Assembly: GCA_024653875.1 (NCBI GenBank)
Contig: JANLHE010000368.1
Location: 1 to 19,443, forward strand
Length of the DNA: 19,443 bases
Direction of reading: 5' to 3'
Origin: Acidobacteriota bacterium
GTDB lineage: Bacteria > Acidobacteriota > Vicinamibacteria > Vicinamibacterales > SCN-69-37
Shown: positions 15,065 to 19,443 of the stretch, one piece after another
Layout: each line of letters starts with the position of its first letter
How positions within the stretch are numbered: the first letter of the stretch is position 1
Made by a program: the position numbers and the translations under genes
The notes under the pieces: model-generated
The model's input: only the letters and a program-made list of their open reading frames with translations
Database searches by the model: none
What the model was told of the DNA's origin: nothing

Positions 15065-15884
15065 ACGGGGCCTGCCGTCCAGTCTCAAAATGCGTCACGA
15101 CGAACACTACGTTGACGCGCTTGCCAATTCCGCCGGGGCGCCGATAGGCCGCATGGTGCCGATCGACCAGATTGATCCCAATCCGGACCAGCCGCGCCAG
15201 GTCATGGGCGACCTGTCCGAGCTGATGGCATCGATTGCCGAGAAGGGGATCATCGAGCCGCTCATCGTGCGCCAGCGCGGCGGGCGTTATCAGATTGTGG
15301 CGGGTGAGCGCCGCTACCAGGCGTCTGTCCAGGTCGGCGTCCGCGAGCTGCCGGTTGTCATTCGCGATGTCGATGATAACGAGATCATGGAAGTCGCGCT
15401 GGTCGAGAATATCCAGCGCAAGGACCTGAGCCCGTTTGAAGAGGCCGAGGCGCTCCACGTGCTGGCCGAGCGCTGCGGGTATACCCATGAAGACCTCGCC
15501 AGGCGCATGGGGAAGTCGCGCACCAACGTGACGGAGTCCCTGGCGCTGGCGCAGATGCCGACGGACGTCAGAAACCTCTGTCGGCTGGCCGACATTTCCT
15601 CTAAGTCATTGCTTTTACAGATAGTTAGGCAGCAGGACCCGCAGAAAATGATCGCCCTGATCGAACGGCTGACCAGGGACGGCGGCGGCGCCGCAGTCAC
15701 TCGGGAGCAAGCCAGAAAAGTGGTGGCCAAGCCCAAGGCAGGTCGTCCAAAGGCCTTCGTATTCAACTACCGGGCGCCGGCGAAAACGTTCAACTTGAAG
15801 CTGCAATTCAAGAAGGCTGACGTCGACAAGTCCGAGGTCATCGCCGCGCTGGAAGGCATCATCAAGGAACTCCGGAAGGCCTGA
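15057..15884 (+). CDS. parB: Chromosome-partitioning protein ParB (CTPase, parS-binding)
   Basis: ParB loads at parS sites and slides as a CTP-dependent clamp. GTG 15057 has a strong GAGGAGGT ribosome binding site 8 nt upstream and gives 275 residues; a longer in-frame reading from 14913 lies inside parA and is rejected. Domains: N-terminal segment for ParA contact (1-30), CTPase fold with GERRYQAS (83-90) and ENIQRKDLSP (117-126), helix-turn-helix centred near TRRMGKSRTNVTES-like sequence (LARRMGKSRTNVTESLAL, about 145-162), a linker and a C-terminal dimerisation domain. A run of codons rare in this DNA lies at 15594-15629, just after the helix-turn-helix. It overlaps parA by 8 bp. No convincing parS site was found in the window. 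Confidence 0.95.
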   Translation: MSKRGLPSSLKMRHDEHYVDALANSAGAPIGRMVPIDQIDPNPDQPRQVMGDLSELMASIAEKGIIEPLIVRQRGGRYQIVAGERRYQASVQVGVRELPVVIRDVDDNEIMEVALVENIQRKDLSPFEEAEALHVLAERCGYTHEDLARRMGKSRTNVTESLALAQMPTDVRNLCRLADISSKSLLLQIVRQQDPQKMIALIERLTRDGGGAAVTREQARKVVAKPKAGRPKAFVFNYRAPAKTFNLKLQFKKADVDKSEVIAALEGIIKELRKA

Positions 15885-15901
15885 ATCTCGAAGGCTCGGG
15901 A

Positions 15902-15957
15902 CGGCTCGGCATGGGTGTCCCAGGTTGTCGCCGGGCGCAATGTGGACGACCGAGCCG
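15902..15957 (+). other. Inverted repeat downstream of parB
   Basis: CGGCTCGG (15902-15909) pairs perfectly with CCGAGCCG (15950-15957) across a 40-nt loop that contains a smaller GGGTGTCCC hairpin. The left arm is also preceded by a direct copy of GGCTCGG (15893-15899). No T-run follows, so it is not a typical intrinsic terminator; it could be a 3' end structure of parB mRNA or part of a structured RNA. Confidence 0.5.
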
Positions 15958-16063
15958 GGAATCCTTGTGGAAGAAGGACGCGGCAGGCGAGCAGTGAATA
16001 GGTATGCGCGACGACTGCATAGCAAGTCCGCCCACAGCCAGTAACCGCGGCCCTTTGTCTCGC

Positions 16064-16082
16064 GGGGGTTGGTTGGTGGGGG
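16064..16082 (+). other. G-quadruplex-type motif
   Basis: GGGGGTTGGTTGGTGGGGG has four G-tracts of at least two with loops of 2, 2 and 1 nt, resembling the two-layer quadruplex of the thrombin aptamer. It sits next to the AT-rich palindrome. Two-layer quadruplexes are only moderately stable, so a role is uncertain. Confidence 0.4.
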
Positions 16083-16107
16083 ATCGGCCGGGAGAGGCGG
16101 GCGTCAG

Positions 16108-16136
16108 TTGATAATACATGACATAACATTTCTTAT
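16108..16136 (+). promoter_or_regulatory. Candidate promoter for lptFG
   Basis: TTGATA (16108-16113, five of six to TTGACA) is followed after 17 bp by TCTTAT (16131-16136), which matches TATAAT at only three positions. The spacing is ideal and the stretch is AT-rich. The predicted start near 16143 leaves a leader of about 85 nt. Other -10-like hexamers nearby prevent a firm choice. Confidence 0.3.
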
Positions 16137-16138
16137 CA
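16109..16138. promoter_or_regulatory. 30-bp AT-rich imperfect palindrome, possible operator
   Basis: TGATAA (16109-16114) and TTATCA (16133-16138) are perfect inverted arms, and inner bases extend the symmetry (ATG against CAT), so 11 of 15 positions in each half match. Outside the arms CGTC (16102-16105) and GACG (16139-16142) also pair, offset by a 3-nt bulge. It overlaps the candidate lptFG promoter, which suits a dimeric regulator or a structured leader. Confidence 0.5.
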
Positions 16139-16169
16139 GACGTTGCGTGAATATGGCGCCAATGTTCCC

Positions 16170-16178
16170 TGTGGATAA
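16170..16178 (-). promoter_or_regulatory. Perfect DnaA-box 9-mer
   Basis: The plus strand reads TGTGGATAA, so the minus strand carries TTATCCACA, the consensus DnaA box. A 7-of-9 relative (TTATCAACT, minus strand) lies at 16106-16114. No other perfect copy was noticed in the window. One box is too few to call an origin. Confidence 0.5.
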
Positions 16179-16227
16179 TTTGCGGAGGCCAGATCCCGGC
16201 GTGATATCGTCAAATCCGGCAACCTGA

Positions 16228-18552
16228 ATGCGGACCCTCGACCGCTACCTCATCCGTGAAACCCTCGGCCCGTTTGCGCTGGCCCTGGCACTTTTTACAT
16301 TCCTCCTCTGGGTGCAGCCGATGCTGGACACGGCCCAGACCCTGGTGTCCAAGGGCGTCCCGATGGGCACGATCGGCTACCTGCTCCTGACGCTGTTGCC
16401 GCAGGCGCTGGGTGTCACCGTGCCGATGGCGTTCCTGGCCGGGGTCGTCATGGCGCTCGGCCGGTTCTCGGGAGACCGCGAGGCGGTGGCGATGATGGCC
16501 TGCGGCGTCAGCCCGGTCCGGCTGATCCGGCCGATGATGCTCCTGGCCGCGGTGGCCGCCGGCGCCACCTTCTATGTGCTGGTATGGCTGATGCCGGACG
16601 CGAATCAGTCGTTCCGGGCGGTCACCTTCCAACTGACCCAGCAGATGGCGTCGGAAGACATCCGGCCGCGGTTGTTCTACGAGGGGTTCCCCGGCAAGGT
16701 CATCCTCATCGGCGACCGGCGGACCAACGGCAAGTGGGCCGAGGTCATGATCGCCGACACCACCATCGCCGGCCGGCCGGCCATCCAACTCGCGGAATCC
16801 GGTGGCCTGGTCATCGATCAGTCGGCCCGGCTCGTCAACATCGTGCTGGACGGCGTCTCCAGTTACCGCCCGCAGCAAAAGGAAGGCGAGTACCAGGTCC
16901 AGCGGTCCGGCGAGGAAATCGCCACCATCGACCCGAAGACGGTGTTCGGCGACGGCGGCTCACCCGGGCGCGGATTCAACGAGCTGACCATCACCCAGCT
17001 GCACGCCAAGGCGGCCGAAAAGGTCGCCGTGGGCCTCTCGCCGCACAACGAGATCATGTTCGTGCAGCAGCGGTTCGCGTTTCCGCTGGCCTGCGTGGTG
17101 TTCGCCATCATCGGGGTGGCCCTGGGCGTCAACACCCGCAAGGACGGCAAGATGGCCGGTTTCGCCATCGGGATAGGCGTAATCATGGCCTACTACGGCA
17201 TCAACACCGTGTTTGATGGCCAGGCCAAGAGCGGCGCCTTCCCTGCCTTCTGGGCCCGGTGGATGCCGAACATCATCCTCGGCACCGCCGGCGTCGCCCT
17301 GCTGTGGTGGCGCACGCGCGGGGCACGGCGCGGTTTTGAGATTCCAATTCCCGCCTGGCTGCTGGCCCGCCTGCCGGGAGCGGCCGCGGCATCCACCGGG
17401 GACGCCGCCGGAGCCGTGGCCTCCCGGCCGCGGGTCGTGCTGGTGATCCGGTTTCCCCAGTTCGCGCTGCCGCGCCCGCAGCTGATGGACCTGTACGTCG
17501 GCCGCCGGTATCTGCGCACGGCGGCGCTGGCTTTTGTCGGCCTGCTCGTCCTCTACTACATCGGCGAGTTCATCGAGTTGTCGGAGAAGGTGTCCAAGGG
17601 CAACGCGACGATGGCGATGGTGGGTGAATACTTCTACTACGCCACCCCGAAGTTCGTGTACTTCGTCGTGCCGCTGGCCACGCTGGTGGCCGTGCTCACC
17701 ACGCTGGGCGGGCTGACGCGCACGAACGAGTTGACGATTCTTCGCGCGTGCGGCGTGAGCCTGTATCGCACCGCGCTCCCGCTGGTCCTGCTCGCGCTGG
17801 TCTGGAGCGGACTGTTGTTCGCGCTCGAGGACCGGGTGCTCGCGCACTCGGAACGGCAGGCCGAGGTGTTGCGGAACACGATTCGCGATCGGCCGCAGCG
17901 GACGTTCAATGTGGAGAACCAGTCCTGGCGGGTGGCCAGGAACGGCAGCCTGTATCACTTCGCGGTGTTCGACGTGCGTGCGAAGACGATGCACCACCTG
18001 TCGATCTTCGAGACCGCGCGCGAACCGTATCGCCTCAGGAGCCACACGTTCGCGACGCAGGTCGTCTTCAGGGACGGCGCCTGGCAGGCGTCGAACGGAT
18101 GGGTGCAGACCTTCGACGACCGGGGCCGCGCGACGCGCTCGGCTTTTGCGGCGCGCACGCTCGACATGGAGGAACCGGAGTACTTCGGCACCGAGCAGAT
18201 CGAAGCGCAGTTCATGAACTACGCCGAACTGCGCGAGTACATCGATCGCCTGGGGGAAAGCGGCTTCAGCACGGCCGAGCACGAAGTGGAGTTGTACCGC
18301 AAGATGGCCTTCCCCTTCGTGACGCTGGTGATGACGCTGATCGCCGTGCCGTTCGGCGTGACGGCAGGCCGGCGCGGCGCGCTCTACGGCATCGGCATCG
18401 CCATCGTGCTGGCGGTGGCGTACCTGCTCGTGTCGAGCCTGTTCCTGGCGTTCGGCGCCGCCGAACTGCTGCCGGCGATGCTCGCCGCCTGGGCCACCAA
18501 TATCCTGTTCGCCACGGCCGCGCTGACGCTGGTCTTCACCGTCCGGACGTGA
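16228..18552 (+). CDS. lptFG: LptF-LptG fused permease of the lipopolysaccharide exporter
   Basis: LptF and LptG are the two membrane subunits of the LptB2FG transporter that extracts lipopolysaccharide from the inner membrane. Here one 774-residue chain holds two YjgP/YjgQ permease units. Unit 1 (about 1-365) and unit 2 (about 416-774) each have three membrane helices, a periplasmic jellyroll domain (about 125-275 and 540-690) and three more helices; a Pro/Ala-rich linker (about 370-415) joins them. Both carry ACGVS after the second helix pair (91-95 and 507-511) and matching helices FPLACVVFAIIGVALGV and FPFVTLVMTLIAVPFGV. ATG 16228 is preceded by an in-frame stop, which fixes the start; no strong ribosome binding site is seen. 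It stands alone, without lptB, and overlaps the convergent gene by 17 bp. Confidence 0.93.
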   Translation: MRTLDRYLIRETLGPFALALALFTFLLWVQPMLDTAQTLVSKGVPMGTIGYLLLTLLPQALGVTVPMAFLAGVVMALGRFSGDREAVAMMACGVSPVRLIRPMMLLAAVAAGATFYVLVWLMPDANQSFRAVTFQLTQQMASEDIRPRLFYEGFPGKVILIGDRRTNGKWAEVMIADTTIAGRPAIQLAESGGLVIDQSARLVNIVLDGVSSYRPQQKEGEYQVQRSGEEIATIDPKTVFGDGGSPGRGFNELTITQLHAKAAEKVAVGLSPHNEIMFVQQRFAFPLACVVFAIIGVALGVNTRKDGKMAGFAIGIGVIMAYYGINTVFDGQAKSGAFPAFWARWMPNIILGTAGVALLWWRTRGARRGFEIPIPAWLLARLPGAAAASTGDAAGAVASRPRVVLVIRFPQFALPRPQLMDLYVGRRYLRTAALAFVGLLVLYYIGEFIELSEKVSKGNATMAMVGEYFYYATPKFVYFVVPLATLVAVLTTLGGLTRTNELTILRACGVSLYRTALPLVLLALVWSGLLFALEDRVLAHSERQAEVLRNTIRDRPQRTFNVENQSWRVARNGSLYHFAVFDVRAKTMHHLSIFETAREPYRLRSHTFATQVVFRDGAWQASNGWVQTFDDRGRATRSAFAARTLDMEEPEYFGTEQIEAQFMNYAELREYIDRLGESGFSTAEHEVELYRKMAFPFVTLVMTLIAVPFGVTAGRRGALYGIGIAIVLAVAYLLVSSLFLAFGAAELLPAMLAAWATNILFATAALTLVFTVRT

Positions 18553-19443
18553 CCGGCGCCGGGTCTGCCGGCGCACCCAGCGAGATGCCCGAGAGCCACA
18601 CGGTCCCTGCCGTGCCTGGACTGGTGTGCGTGGTGTCCACCACGAGCAGCAGCGAGCGCAGGCGCGTGACAATCGGCCGCCGTGTCGTGGGCGCGCCGGC
18701 GGGTTCAAAGTCCTGCAGGCGCAGCGTCACGGTGCGCGGCGTCGAGTCCGCGTACACCGATCGCCGCCACCGCTCGCCGTCCGGGCCCAGCGGGAGGCGC
18801 ACCTGCACGGAGACGCGCATCGGGGCCGAGGCCCGAACCGTGAACGTGACGCGATCGAAGCTGTCGCCGCCCGACAGCGGAAACGCCATCGCGGCGTATT
18901 GGCTGCTCCGCGCCCCTGCGGCGAGCCGGAAGGCGAGCGATACTTCCCCGCCCTCGACGCCGACGCTGGCGGTCGAGGCCGGATGCTTCTCCACGACCCA
19001 CTGCGAGAGGTCATCGATGACGCGCATGCGCCCGGCCGGCGGCAGCTCATCGACCGGCGGGGGCACACGCGCGGCGGGGGGCGTGCCTGCGCGGATCGCG
19101 TTCGTCACGATCCACGGCACCACGTGCCCCGGCAGGCGCACCTCCACGCGATAGACCGCTTCAGGACCGGTGTGCGCTGCCGTCACCTCGCCGTGCCCGG
19201 ACGCGACCTCGACACCGTTTCGCAGCAGCACCACGGTGGCGTCGGCCGGCTCCGGGACGCTGGCGCGAACCGTCACTGGTCCGTCGGCGGCCAGCGACTC
19301 CCCCATCATCGCGGTGGTGACGCCGTCCGACGCGCTGAATGAAACCCGGCCCGGCGACGCGAGCGCGCGGACGACCGAATACGATCGGCCGCTCCGCAAG
19401 GCGGCGAGCACCGTGGCGGCGTCGGCCGCGGGGGCGCCGCTCA
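18536..19443 (-). CDS. C-terminal part of a secreted or cytosolic PHP/CehA-McbA-like protein (5' end outside window)
   Basis: The frame is open from the right edge to a TGA at 18536, about 302 residues; the GTG at 19411 is not a real start, since coding sequence (GAPAADAATVLAALRSGRSY) runs on into it. The segment ALRSGRSYSVVRALASPG resembles the end of the catalytic domain of PHP/CehA-McbA metallohydrolases. After it comes a beta-rich Ig-like region (about 40-115), a Pro-rich joint (APVPPP-like, near 120) and a jellyroll-like domain (about 135-290, with LRSLLLVVDT) like those that bind carbohydrate. Catalytic residues would lie outside the window, so the activity cannot be confirmed. It converges on lptFG with a 17-bp overlap. 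The coding call is firm, the family call moderate. Confidence 0.6.
   Translation of the reverse strand, partial: SGAPAADAATVLAALRSGRSYSVVRALASPGRVSFSASDGVTTAMMGESLAADGPVTVRASVPEPADATVVLLRNGVEVASGHGEVTAAHTGPEAVYRVEVRLPGHVVPWIVTNAIRAGTPPAARVPPPVDELPPAGRMRVIDDLSQWVVEKHPASTASVGVEGGEVSLAFRLAAGARSSQYAAMAFPLSGGDSFDRVTFTVRASAPMRVSVQVRLPLGPDGERWRRSVYADSTPRTVTLRLQDFEPAGAPTTRRPIVTRLRSLLLVVDTTHTSPGTAGTVWLSGISLGAPADPAPVTSGR

Larger units (their letters stand above)
15885..16227. other. 343-bp non-coding gap between parB and lptFG
   Basis: This is the only long gap without a gene. From left to right it holds an inverted repeat (15902-15957), a small CCGCG/CGCGG hairpin (16045-16065), a G-rich quadruplex-type motif (16064-16082), an AT-rich palindrome (16109-16138) and a DnaA-box 9-mer (16170-16178), all listed separately. 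A minus-strand open frame crosses its left part but has no recognisable protein features. No known RNA class (tmRNA, RNase P, SRP, tRNA) was recognised. The right half is clearly richer in A and T than the rest of the window. Confidence 0.7.

Noticed and set aside
15902..15957. Intrinsic terminator after parB
   Set aside because: The loop is 40 nt and no T-run follows the right arm.
15615..16025. Minus-strand open frame reaching from parB into the gap
   Set aside because: Most of it is antisense to parB, and the part in the gap has no family features or ribosome binding site.
16100..16200. Calling the gap a full replication origin
   Set aside because: Only one perfect DnaA box is present, and dnaA, dnaN and gidA/B are not in the window; kept as a finding, not a feature.
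16960..18708. Minus-strand open frame of 582 codons opposite lptFG
   Set aside because: Composition is Arg/Gln/His-rich and featureless; lptFG is well supported on the plus strand.

Overview
This is a GC-rich stretch of bacterial chromosome packed with conserved single-copy genes and no mobile DNA. No rRNA, tRNA, CRISPR array, insertion sequence or prophage gene is visible. Gene content and order (rpoN-hprK-rapZ-PTS genes, a tolQRAB-pal-cpoB cluster, parAB, a single-chain LptF/LptG permease) suggest a Gram-negative, probably Acidobacteriota, perhaps the Vicinamibacteria. That placement is inference from gene order and protein style, not from a database match.

Region 1 (1-5170, + strand) is one tightly overlapped operon: the 3' end of rpoN, hprK, rapZ, a mannose-family EIIA, ptsH (HPr), ptsI (EI) and a small cupin. 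There is no EIIB, EIIC or EIID, so this looks like a regulatory phosphorelay rather than a sugar transporter. EI would phosphorylate HPr on His15, HPr would pass the phosphate to EIIA, and HprK would act on HPr Ser46. RapZ and sigma-54 are co-expressed with it.

Region 2 (5167-10715, - strand) is the Tol-Pal envelope operon read right to left: tolQ, tolR, a TolA/TonB-like protein, tolB, pal, cpoB, then ssb. A good sigma-70-type promoter lies ahead of tolQ. The operon converges on Region 1 with overlapping stop codons.

Region 3 (10749-15884, + strand) holds recN, miaB, a bifunctional-nuclease-family gene, parA and parB: DNA repair, tRNA modification and chromosome partitioning. recN/miaB, miaB/nuclease and parA/parB overlap.

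Region 4 (15885-16227) is the only sizeable non-coding gap. It carries an 8-bp-arm inverted repeat, a G-rich quadruplex-type motif, an AT-rich 30-bp imperfect palindrome and a perfect DnaA-box 9-mer, just downstream of parAB and upstream of lptFG.

Region 5 (16228-19443) holds a 774-residue LptF-LptG fusion (+) and, converging on it, the 3' part of a gene running off the right edge (-), probably the C-terminus of a PHP/CehA-McbA-type protein.

Most of the window is ordinary core genome. The points most worth a second look are the gap after parB, the LptF/LptG fusion, the permease-free PTS relay next to rpoN, the repeat-built tail of recN and a rare-codon patch inside parB.
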